41,765 nt of DNA, taken from contig JAWVZH010000006.1 in assembly GCA_033722295.1 (NCBI GenBank), positions 1-41,765 on the forward strand, read 5' to 3'. The number at the start of each line of letters is the position of its first letter. The first letter of the stretch is position 1. Under the pieces are notes generated by a model. The model worked only from the letters and a program-made list of their open reading frames with translations. It did not search any database and was not told the origin of the DNA. Shown here piece after piece: positions 1 to 9,200 of the stretch. This stretch comes from JAWVZH01 sp033722295 (GTDB lineage: Bacteria; Bacteroidota; Bacteroidia; Chitinophagales; Saprospiraceae). The position numbers were made by a program, and so were the translations under genes.

Positions 1-253
1 CGGTAATATATGGGAGAACCATCTTTCCGGGAAGCTTGCCGGCAAGGCGGAACCCGATCGTCACAGCCGGATTGATGTGTGCACCGGAAATTGTGCCGAT
101 TGAATAGATCATCGCTGTGACGATCAATCCAAATGTCATGGATATGCCAACGTGACCGATCACTCCATGTGAAATCGAATCAATGACTATCGCTCCAGTT
201 CCACAGAATACGAGGGCGAAGGTACCTATTGCCTCAGCCAAATATTTGTTCAC
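1..253 (-). CDS. Aquaporin / MIP-family channel, partial (C-terminus beyond window edge)
   Basis: The first 84 residues of a membrane channel are visible; the rest lies left of the window. The start VNKYLAEAIGTFALVFCGTG is a typical first MIP helix, and GAHINPAVT holds the first NPA box that lines the pore. The GTG start at 253 overlaps the upstream arsC stop (GTGA), so translation is probably coupled. In arsenic operons such as that of Sinorhizobium meliloti, an aquaporin (AqpS) lets arsenite leave the cell down its gradient after ArsC makes it from arsenate; the position right after arsC fits that role here (inference). The second NPA box and the selectivity arginine cannot be seen, so glycerol or water transport is not excluded. 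Confidence 0.9.
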   Translation of the reverse strand, partial: MNKYLAEAIGTFALVFCGTGAIVIDSISHGVIGHVGISMTFGLIVTAMIYSIGTISGAHINPAVTIGFRLAGKLPGKMVLPYIT

Positions 254-858
254 GACTGACCAATTTGAGAGAATAGATAAAACATTTCATTTCCGATCTT
301 GTAGGAAGTGGCGTCGTAGACAGTCGATTCTATCTCAGAGTTATCCGCATATTTTGGATCAGTATATGGAAGAGAGAATCGTTGATCGGCGCCGGGGACA
401 ACGGGGCAGTTCTCATCAGCCTCTGTGCAGGTCATGACAGCGGCAAAATCCTGTGCAGGATTTATTTCATGGCTGAAGATCTTCGAAAAACATTCAATTT
501 CAGGTTCTTCCGTTCCATATGATATTTTGAATTTGGCATTCGGTCCATTATTCTTTTCTATCTCGAATCCTGCCCTCTGCAGACTTTCAATCGCTGCCGC
601 ATGGAAAGATGTAGCTTCCGTCCCTCCTGAAAAGCACAATACAGGTTGCTTGAAATATCCAGCAGCTATCTGGCCCCAAACCTGTGCGAGTTGACTGCGT
701 CGTGAGTTATGAGTGCAGATGAAACTCAATTGAGCCTGACCATTGTGCCTTATTTTGTTCTCCAAATATCGGCTGATGAGGGAAAGTCTTTCTTTCCGGT
801 GAGATAGAATGATAGAGGGTGTAAAGAGCTGGATGTAATCTTCAAGATTATCGTACAT
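250..858 (-). CDS. arsC: Thioredoxin-type arsenate reductase (low-molecular-weight tyrosine phosphatase fold)
   Basis: A 202-residue protein with the phosphatase loop CTHNSRRS (CX5R, nucleophile C48). It also has the CX6C pair C144/C151 in TCTEADENCP, which matches the redox pair of thioredoxin-coupled ArsC enzymes (pI258 type) and argues for arsenate reduction to arsenite rather than plain phosphatase activity. It is longer than the classic ~130-residue ArsC: about 40 extra residues precede the loop, a common form in Bacteroidota. It lies 17 bp after the DUF6428-like gene and overlaps the aquaporin start by 4 bp, within an arsR-led operon. Databases often label such proteins only 'protein-tyrosine-phosphatase'. 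Confidence 0.85.
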   Translation of the reverse strand: MYDNLEDYIQLFTPSIILSHRKERLSLISRYLENKIRHNGQAQLSFICTHNSRRSQLAQVWGQIAAGYFKQPVLCFSGGTEATSFHAAAIESLQRAGFEIEKNNGPNAKFKISYGTEEPEIECFSKIFSHEINPAQDFAAVMTCTEADENCPVVPGADQRFSLPYTDPKYADNSEIESTVYDATSYKIGNEMFYLFSQIGQS

Positions 859-875
859 TAAAGAATTGATTTAGG

Positions 876-1340
876 TCAACAGCAATTTGATTCAGGTGAA
901 CAGCAGGAAGATTCAATTTCTTTTAAGGAACCTGTCACTCCCGCAAGCGGCAAACCACAATTTTCTTTGGCCAGGCAGTCTGTCGATTTTGATACCAGGT
1001 GAAAGACCTTTCCATCAAAACTCAATCCATACTTTCCAATAGTGTCACCCTGGTACTCGACCTCGACCTCTGCATCCGGCAGATCAAGGGCGCTTTCAGC
1101 CTTTTGAATTATATTGACAAGTTTGGAGGCTTTTAGCCGATGATGATAATCCACAGAGCTCCAAAATTGAAAACTGACTACATTTTCAGTTCTCAGTGTA
1201 CCTCCGCAATCAATAAAATCCTTTTTGATGTTACCGATTTCCGTGATGTGGAAGTGACGAGGAACCTCCTTCCCATTAGGTAGAATAAAATGGAGATCCT
1301 CAAGGGCCTCCAGATTGTCTTTGACTTCAGAAAGTATCAT
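876..1340 (-). CDS. DUF6428-like protein of the arsenic operon, cysteine-rich tail
   Basis: A 154-residue soluble protein beginning MILSEVKDNLEALEDLHFIL. It resembles the uncharacterised DUF6428 family found beside arsR and arsC in Bacteroidota; this assignment is from memory of the family and moderate. No signal peptide or membrane segment is seen. The C-terminus is ESSCCSPESNCC, two vicinal cysteine pairs that could bind arsenite or another thiophilic metal (inference). There is also a CGG at mid-protein and a C-x5-C pair (CLAKENC). I placed the start at ATG 1340 because a longer frame up to 1463 would run into the arsR coding region, which ends at 1378. Function unknown. Confidence 0.75.
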   Translation of the reverse strand: MILSEVKDNLEALEDLHFILPNGKEVPRHFHITEIGNIKKDFIDCGGTLRTENVVSFQFWSSVDYHHRLKASKLVNIIQKAESALDLPDAEVEVEYQGDTIGKYGLSFDGKVFHLVSKSTDCLAKENCGLPLAGVTGSLKEIESSCCSPESNCC

Positions 1341-1377
1341 AAGTTTATATATAATTATTTTGTAATATGTGTTTGAT

Positions 1378-1710
1378 TTAACAACAGTTATCCAGTTTGC
1401 ATTGATCAATATCGAAGAGGGTCGAAAAGGTCCTTTCATATTTCTTAAAGACCTCTGAGTCAATGCAATAGCACACGCTTGTTCCTTCGATATTCCCTTT
1501 TATAAGTCCAACCCTTTTCATTTCCCTGAGATGCTGAGAGATCGTAGGTTGTGAAAGACCAATGATATTGACCAGGTCTCCGCATATGCAAGATCGCTGA
1601 GCGAGAAGGTGCTGTAAGATGGCGACCCTGGCAGGGTGACCGATCACTTTGGCCATTTGAGCGATCCTGTTCTGTTCGTCGGTAAAGATTTCTGTCTTTG
1701 TAACACCCAT
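1378..1710 (-). CDS. arsR: ArsR/SmtB-family metalloregulatory repressor
   Basis: A 110-residue winged-helix repressor. The family core is clear: IGHPARVAILQHLL, then a CxC pair in RSCICGDLV (the classic alpha-3 arsenite site of ArsR), then the recognition helix LSQPTISQHLREMKRVGLI, then the wing VCYCID. Family members bind DNA as dimers and release it when As(III) or Sb(III) binds the cysteines. The C-terminal tail QCKLDNCC adds a second possible metal site and resembles the tail of the next gene product. It is the first gene of the leftward arsenic operon, and a palindrome about 10 bp before the start is the likely operator. Confidence 0.93.
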   Translation of the reverse strand: MGVTKTEIFTDEQNRIAQMAKVIGHPARVAILQHLLAQRSCICGDLVNIIGLSQPTISQHLREMKRVGLIKGNIEGTSVCYCIDSEVFKKYERTFSTLFDIDQCKLDNCC

Positions 1711-1719
1711 GTTAAATGG

Positions 1720-1733
1720 TTTATTGCAATATT
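1720..1733 (-). promoter_or_regulatory. Candidate ArsR operator
   Basis: TTTATTGCAATATT centres on the perfect 10-bp palindrome TATTGCAATA (1722-1731), only 10 bp upstream of the arsR start. On the minus strand the site includes TAATATTG, a one-mismatch version of the Bacteroidota -7 element TAnnTTTG, so a bound repressor would cover the promoter. Autoregulation is inferred from family knowledge. Confidence 0.5.
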
Positions 1734-1822
1734 ACGATTAATAACGACAATAAGCATGGATTTGTTTGGGAATCTGGAAAAGATTTGATTTTTTCTAGAG
1801 GTGATTCCGGCAGGTAGGTTTA

Positions 1823-4800
1823 TTAATCCATCAACGTTATATCCCCACTCAAAACTTTCATCTGGCCTTCGACCTCAATAATCACATAGTAGACGTAGAC
1901 CCCAGGCTTCACCCGTTCTCCATCAAAAGTACCGTCCCAGCCATATTGGTCGTCATTGGTCGTTCCGTTGGTGACTCTAAAAACGAGTTCACCCCATCTA
2001 TCAAAGATTGCAAGCACATCCAATTGGGCTTCAGTGTTTGAATAGACGGTGAAGATATCGTTCAACTGATCGCCATTGGGACTGAAAATATTGGGAACAT
2101 AAACATCCGATCCTTCGACCACTTCAACAGTAATAGAATCTTGATATGTACACCCATCGATATCTGTGACAACGACCTTATAGGTTGTTGTGAAATCGGG
2201 AGAAGCCACGGTTGACAGACAATCAGTGCAGGATAATCCGTGACCTGGTAACCACGAGATCTGAGCTATTCGATCAGTTGGAATATTCGTAATGACCGTG
2301 ATGGTCTCTTTTCCTCCTTTTTGTATGCTGACATTTGGGGGCAGATTAAGTGTATAGGTTTGCTTTTGGTTTATAAAAGCCGAAGTAACAAATTCACAGC
2401 CATAGCGGTCCCTGATAACAATTTCATGATGTCCGGTTGATAAATCTTCAAATATTGGCTCCACTTGAAAATCCTGTCCATTCAGACTATATTCATATGG
2501 TCCCAGGCTGCCACTCACTTCCTGGATTTCAATAAGTCCGGTGACATTCATACAGCTTATGTCCTCAGTATGAACCAAAGCAGACTGAATAGTATCATAA
2601 CTTCTGATGATATCTTCAGATACGGTGTCCTTACATCCTGTTTCCGGATGGGTGGTAACCAATGTGTAAATTCCCGGCTCACTGCTCATGATCTCGCTAT
2701 CGGTGCTTATTCGTTGACCACTATAAAACCAGGCACGACCTGAATTTGAAGGTGTGGTTGTCGAAGATATTGTAGCAGGCATTGATTCACAATAAATGGT
2801 ATCAGCAAATATCATAGCATCCGGTCTTCTCAGGTCTTCAGTGACCCAAACCGAATCCAGGGTGCTGCAGTCATTCTCATCGCGAACACGCAAAAAATAC
2901 AAACCAGGAACAGTTACGTTGACAATACTGTCACTTGAATAAAAACCTCCTGGTCCCGTCCATTCAAATGTGACATTTTCAGTATTGGAATTGCCTGTCA
3001 ACAAAGCCTGAGGATTAATGCATGTTATTGTATCACTTGTGATTTGGACATAGGGCCGGGTATCCTGGGCGATGAGGAATATTGAATCAGTGGAAGAGCA
3101 TCCATTCTCCGCATAAATTGTGAGGTAGTAACGGCCGATATCTGAAACTCGTGGGTTCTGGTCGGTCGAGTAAAAGTTACCGGGACCGGTCCATTCGAGC
3201 CTTACGACATCAGAACTGATCTCTGACAGAAGATTGGTATAAGTAGAATCACACTTTAAACCGGCCGAGGCGATCGATATGATCTCCGGTTTAATCGTAT
3301 CCGCCACAACCCTGACGACCTCTTGAGATTTACACCCTTCCAGACTGGTCACAGTTAGCGTATAGAGACCGGGATTATCAACCTGGACAATACTCCTATT
3401 CCCTATGACATTATTTTGACCGTCAAGCCACATGAAAGAAACATCGGGAGTTGAACTTGTACCCGTCAAGAATGCCGAGTCTTTAACACAGTTCAGAGTA
3501 TCGCCTCTTGCGGAAATATCCGGCAAGGCTTCAGTCTGTACGATATAGATCGAATCTGTCCTGGAGCACCCATTCGCCTTAGTGAAAGTAAATACATACC
3601 ATCCGCTATCCTGTACCTCAGGTTCAAAGCTGGTCGATGTGAAACCACCTGGTCCAGACCAGGATACCAAGCCCGCATCCATGGTATTGACCTCCAAAGT
3701 GACTGAGTTATTGTTACAATCCAGAGTATCACCTAAAAGGCTAAACTGTGGTTTGACTGTATCAACCCGAACTTCAAAAGATATGGTTGTATCGCAACCA
3801 TTATGACCAACAACGGTCAAGTTGTACATACCTATTCTATCAGTACTTATCGTACTGGTATCGAACGATATTCCCATAGGGCCCTGCCAGTTCCAGCTTG
3901 ATATATCGCTGTTGATAACAGAAAGGGTAACCTCGGGATTGCTGCATGTGATCGTGTCATCCAGTGCAATAACATAGGGTGCCTCTCGATCATTCAGGAT
4001 TGACGTAGTATCTCGTTGCTCGCATCCATTAATGCCTGTAACCTTTATAAAATATTCACCAGGGATGTCGGTTGTTATTGTATTTGTCGTTGAAGAAAGC
4101 CCACCAGGCCCCGACCAGATAACCTGATCATCTGAACCGATGCCAACAAGCGCGAGTACAGCACTGTCATTTCTACAGGTGAGGGTGTCACTTCGAACTC
4201 TGAAATCAGGAGTCTGCCGATCTATGACAACTTCAAATGACCTGGCTATCATACAGCCATTGGGTCCTGTTACTTCGAGGATGTAAACTCCCGAATCTGA
4301 AACACTTATGTTGCCATCTGTACTTTCAAAGCCCCCTGGCCCGTACCAATGAAGCGAGCTTCCCGGAGTGGCAGAAGAGCCTTGCAAAAAAGCAGTGTCC
4401 TTCCTGCAATCTATTGTATCGCCAAGTATCGATACCTGCGGTACATCGTCCGTTTTGAAGACTCTGACAGTATCCGTGATGGCACAAAGGCTGTCATATG
4501 TGGCTGTCAGGATATAATTGCCGGTATCTGTAACAATAACGCTATCTCCAGAGGCAATGAATCCATTTGGACCTGACCAATCGAAGATCACATTGGAGCT
4601 GTCCGAATAAGCCACCAATTTAGCCACCGGATTGGCACATGTAATGGTATCGGCCGTGGCAAATGCATCGAATGCCAGATCATTCTCTGAAACAACAAAG
4701 GTGTCTGCGGAAACACAATCATTCGAATCTTTCACCATGAGAATATACCGCCCGGAGTCTCTGGCAATAAATGAACTGTCCGAACCACTATTACCGTAGG

Positions 4801-6193
4801 GCCCAGTCCATGTATAACTGAGTTTCCATGACGGGCTGATACTACCCAATATTACGCTATCTCTACCGCATGAGATAGTATCGCCGAGAATATCAATTTC
4901 AGGAAACGAACGATCATCGAGAACCACGACTGAATCTATACTAAAACATTTATAATTATCCTCTACTCGAACATAGTATGTACCACCTTTTGACACCCTG
5001 AACGATGGATCAAAAGAGCGGAATCCGTCTGGTCCGGTCCAGGTAAAGGTCACATCGGGATTAGTGGAAGTAGCAGCTACAAGAGCTGGATCATTGTCAC
5101 AACTCAGTGTAACATTGAATGTTCGCACATCGGGAGGTGTTACACTTCCCTCAATGGTGATCATAGTCTCTTCTTTACAATCATTCGGGCTTATTACTCT
5201 CAACGTATAAGTACCCGGTGCACCAATGGTCGGATTGAGGGTATTGGCACCAGATAATATCAAACCATCATTTGTCGACCATTCGTATCGGTAGCCTGGT
5301 CCGGTTGACGAGCCACTGCCATTGAGGATCAAAATAGGATTGTCGCATGTTATCGGTCCCGCAGGATCGATCAATGCCCGTACATCTTCAACATCGACAA
5401 TTATTTCATCCTCAGCCTCACAGCATTCTTTGAGTGAAATATCATCCAGGCCTCCAAAATTGCGTGCGCCGACGTTGTTGACAATGCACACAGTAGCTGT
5501 GTTGTTTCCTCCTGAATTCCATATACCGCTGGCGCTTGACCAACTACAATTCAATGTGGGACTGCCTACGGTGCTTCCCACGGCTGTACCATTGATCTCA
5601 ATTGTGATTGAAGGTGCGGACGTCAATAGAGGTATTACGACCGACATCAACCACGCTTCTGCCTTGTAATCCGTGTTTGGATTTACATTGACTGTCTGGC
5701 ACCAGATGTTGCTTCCTGCAGCATTAGTGCCATTATAACCCAATGCATAGGTTCCGCCATGGACACTGCATCCCCAAATATTCTGAAAATTGACCGATGT
5801 TCCGATAGTATAAGAGCCTCCTGGTGACAAAGGTAAATTGGGAACAGTAACATAACTAAATGTCGTGGTTGAGGGTGCCAGACTGCCTGATTCGAACCCT
5901 CCATTGATGATAATATTATTACCCGTTCCTGTGGCAACCAGTCTGTATATTGTTCTTTGTGAGACGGTCACGGATGTGTTAAGATCGAATGGATTCCCCA
6001 ATCCCGTTGTTGGCATCCATTGGTAGTCATCGTAATCACCACTGACCATTCCGTTCAAATTTCCAGACTCATCTTTGCAAAGGATCAAGTCTGGACCGGC
6101 ATCAACATTGAGATTGCAACCGCCCTGAGAATGGCCCACAGCAAGAAAGACCAGATTCAGAAAAATAAGGACCAGAAGTTTGGATCGAGTCAT
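1823..6193 (-). CDS. Giant secreted multi-Ig protein with T9SS type B sorting domain (paralog A)
   Basis: A 1456-residue exported protein. Residues 1-23 are a signal peptide (LLVLIFLNLVFLAVG core). Next come a PKD-like domain (DAGPDLILC) and a galactose-binding-like domain (about 95-260, starting NGGFESG). About 12 modules of roughly 80 residues follow (270-1235), each with the pattern DTITC...WxGPGGF...GxYxLxV...NGC; the two cysteines per module probably form a disulfide. Then one SprB-like module, one more beta module with SCTDC, and a type B gliding-associated sorting domain (from about 1364: VYVPNIFSPNGDQLND...WDGTFDGE..KPGVYVY). T9SS substrates of this kind are displayed on or released from the cell surface; adhesion or a structural role is inference. 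The next gene upstream has the same architecture. Confidence 0.92.
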   Translation of the reverse strand: MTRSKLLVLIFLNLVFLAVGHSQGGCNLNVDAGPDLILCKDESGNLNGMVSGDYDDYQWMPTTGLGNPFDLNTSVTVSQRTIYRLVATGTGNNIIINGGFESGSLAPSTTTFSYVTVPNLPLSPGGSYTIGTSVNFQNIWGCSVHGGTYALGYNGTNAAGSNIWCQTVNVNPNTDYKAEAWLMSVVIPLLTSAPSITIEINGTAVGSTVGSPTLNCSWSSASGIWNSGGNNTATVCIVNNVGARNFGGLDDISLKECCEAEDEIIVDVEDVRALIDPAGPITCDNPILILNGSGSSTGPGYRYEWSTNDGLILSGANTLNPTIGAPGTYTLRVISPNDCKEETMITIEGSVTPPDVRTFNVTLSCDNDPALVAATSTNPDVTFTWTGPDGFRSFDPSFRVSKGGTYYVRVEDNYKCFSIDSVVVLDDRSFPEIDILGDTISCGRDSVILGSISPSWKLSYTWTGPYGNSGSDSSFIARDSGRYILMVKDSNDCVSADTFVVSENDLAFDAFATADTITCANPVAKLVAYSDSSNVIFDWSGPNGFIASGDSVIVTDTGNYILTATYDSLCAITDTVRVFKTDDVPQVSILGDTIDCRKDTAFLQGSSATPGSSLHWYGPGGFESTDGNISVSDSGVYILEVTGPNGCMIARSFEVVIDRQTPDFRVRSDTLTCRNDSAVLALVGIGSDDQVIWSGPGGLSSTTNTITTDIPGEYFIKVTGINGCEQRDTTSILNDREAPYVIALDDTITCSNPEVTLSVINSDISSWNWQGPMGISFDTSTISTDRIGMYNLTVVGHNGCDTTISFEVRVDTVKPQFSLLGDTLDCNNNSVTLEVNTMDAGLVSWSGPGGFTSTSFEPEVQDSGWYVFTFTKANGCSRTDSIYIVQTEALPDISARGDTLNCVKDSAFLTGTSSTPDVSFMWLDGQNNVIGNRSIVQVDNPGLYTLTVTSLEGCKSQEVVRVVADTIKPEIISIASAGLKCDSTYTNLLSEISSDVVRLEWTGPGNFYSTDQNPRVSDIGRYYLTIYAENGCSSTDSIFLIAQDTRPYVQITSDTITCINPQALLTGNSNTENVTFEWTGPGGFYSSDSIVNVTVPGLYFLRVRDENDCSTLDSVWVTEDLRRPDAMIFADTIYCESMPATISSTTTPSNSGRAWFYSGQRISTDSEIMSSEPGIYTLVTTHPETGCKDTVSEDIIRSYDTIQSALVHTEDISCMNVTGLIEIQEVSGSLGPYEYSLNGQDFQVEPIFEDLSTGHHEIVIRDRYGCEFVTSAFINQKQTYTLNLPPNVSIQKGGKETITVITNIPTDRIAQISWLPGHGLSCTDCLSTVASPDFTTTYKVVVTDIDGCTYQDSITVEVVEGSDVYVPNIFSPNGDQLNDIFTVYSNTEAQLDVLAIFDRWGELVFRVTNGTTNDDQYGWDGTFDGERVKPGVYVYYVIIEVEGQMKVLSGDITLMD

Positions 6194-6293
6194 CTATCGC
6201 GTTTCTGCTTGTTCGCGGAAGTTAATAAACTCGTTTTGATAAAAATGAGACCTTCAAGTTTAAATCCATAATTGTGTCCTGGTGTAATACTCG

Positions 6294-9200
6294 TCAATCA
6301 ATAATAGTGACGTCTCCAGAGAAGGTCAGTTTTTCACCATTGGTTAGTCTGGTTTGTATAAGATAGACATACACTCCAGGATTTAATCTTTCTCCATTAA
6401 AAGTACCGTCCCAGCCTGCTTCTGGTTCATTGGGTTTGAAGCCTTCATTGTTAAAGACCAGTTCACCCCATCGTGTGTAAATCTGCATGCTCTCTACAAA
6501 GACCTCCTCAGGTAAATTAGTATGAGGAAAGAAAACATCGTTCAAACCATTCCCATCTCCGGGAGTGAATGCGTTCGGTATATAGATCCTGGGCAAGTTT
6601 ACCCTGACAAGTATTTCCAGAATTTGACTACACCCGTTCGTGTCGATCACCTCTACCAAATATCTTTGGTTGCTACCGGGTGAGACCCTGGGATTCAGAC
6701 AGTCTGTGCAGGAGATCGCCACGTCAGGGCTCCACTCAACTCGTCGTATTATAGATGGATCCGGACTAACATTGAGCATGAGCTCGACACTATCACCAAG
6801 GTCGATGGTGATTTCACTTGTGAGATTACTCTCAGCAAGAATAATCTCATGAATTTGGATGGTGTCTTCTTGCACGCAGCCGAGGGCATCAATGATTGAT
6901 ATAATATGTTGACCTGGATTCAATTCCGAAAAGTTTCGATCGGCTTCCGGCGTACCATGATTTATGGAAATCAAATATGGCGGTATCCCGCCTGAGATCG
7001 ATGAAACACTAATTTGCCCGAGATCGCTATCACAATCCGGTTGGTCGGTAATAAACTGGGCCATAGGGAGATCCCTCAGGTCATAAATGACCGCCGGTGA
7101 TGACGTCGTGCAGCCATTACTTTCATCGATTGCTACACAGATATAAGTCCCAGACGTGTTGACACTGGGATCGAATCCGGTAGACAACGTATCGCCCTGT
7201 TCTGAAATCCACCAGTATCGATCAGCCTGTCTGACATTCGAATGAAGTGTGGCCTCGTTATCGTGACAAGTAAGGGAGTCGTTGCGGGTCGATACTATTG
7301 GGGATAAAGTATCTATTTCAACTTCGACGGTTTTCGTTGTAAGACAACCATTTTTACCAACCAACCGCACATCGTACATGCCTGGCAGACTTACTTGTAC
7401 AGAATCGGCATTGAATGTGCCTTGTTGAGAGTTCCAAATGGTTGAATCTGCATTGGTTTCAACACCTATCCACACTTTTTCTTTTGCGCAGGTTATTGTA
7501 TCGGTATAGACAGAAGCCTCAGGTGGCAATGTATCCACTTCCACTTTAAAGGAATCAGAATTCTCACAACCATTCTCTCCTCGAACCAAAGCATTGAATC
7601 TACCGCCGTAATTTACCCGGATCGTATCATCTCCCTGAACAGGCCCTTGTGGTCCATACCATTGAGGAGACCCCTTGAAGTTTCCCCTGGCTATAAGTGG
7701 AATGGATAAATGAAGGCAATTGATAGTATCACCGTTGATGGATATATCTGGTGGTATGGTATCCACCTGGATCTGTGTATTACGTTCTGTTCGGCAACCA
7801 TTCTGGCCCATTACGGCAACATTATATGTTCCGGCCTCACCAATTGTTATAGACCGCTGATCTGAGCCAAATCCATTCGGACCCGTCCATCGCACGGACG
7901 AATATCGTTGTGGGTCTACACTTAGGTCTATGGTCCTGTTGATACAGGTTATGGTATCTATGCCTGATATTTCAAATACCGGATGTGCCGTATCGATTGG
8001 AATGTGTATTGTCCTTTCAATAACACAACTGTCAGGCGAGGTTACGGTGAGGGTATAGGTACCTGAAGATCTACTGAAAAAAGAACTATCGCTGATCGTA
8101 CCACCTCCCGGATCATCCCAGGCATAAGACAAACCTGGGCGGTCCGCCACGGCATATATTTCTACCTGTGGTTGTCTGCAATTGATGGTATCACCAAAGA
8201 CCAGAATATCAGGATAATTGGCTGACTGCGGGACGTCAATCAAAATGGTTTCCTCACATCCGTTGACCGATCTCAGTACAACCTCATACCTGCCGGGATT
8301 GGTAACCCATGGAGAGGCATTTCGGCTTGAATATCCGCCAGGACCTGACCACGACCAGTTGATTATGGAATCCTGTGTCTGGTGAACGATCTGTACGGAG
8401 TCCATTGTGCAAGACAGCGAATCAGAATCCAGATCTGCCTGAGGAGGCTGAAAATCCGCCCATATATTGATCGAATCTGTTATCGGACATTCGTGATCTC
8501 GAGAATCTATGGTGAAAATATAGGTGCCACCTGAACCGATGGTCAGGCTATCTGAATCACTGACGGAACCGTCCGGCAGCCTCCAAAAGACAGCTGAGTT
8601 GGGGACGCCCGGCCTCAATGTGATCCTTGGTCGAGAACAATTAATAAGCGAATCTCCAAGAATATGTGTTGGTTGATCTTCAAATTTGTCTATGAAAGCG
8701 GAGTCTTCGTATACACAACCATTGCTTCCCAATGAACTCAAGTAGATCCATCCTTCATTTTCTACTTCTATGCAACTGATGTCGGAAAAAGAAGTGTCCG
8801 GAAATTGCCAGGTATAACTTGCTTCGATATTAGTCAAGGTGTCAAAGCATATATCGGTCGAGGAAGAATCACACAGAATATCAGATCCCTGGATCACAAA
8901 ATCGGCAACTGCTGTGTCTGCTTTTACCTCAACAAGAGCCGAATCGATACAACCGTTCTTTCCTTCAGCTATTATGGTATAAATACCCGGTATATTCGTG
9001 GTTATGCTGGAATCCTCAGAGATGAACCGACCATCAAGTTTCCATGAAAAAAATTGACCATCCGATTCCGGATCGAGTCTCACTTCAGGATTATAGCAAG
9101 TCATGGTATCATCCTGGGTAATGATCTGCGGGTTCTCGAAATCACCAATAACCTCAAAGGAATCCTGGTTTTCACAGCCCTCAGCATCATTTACATTGAT

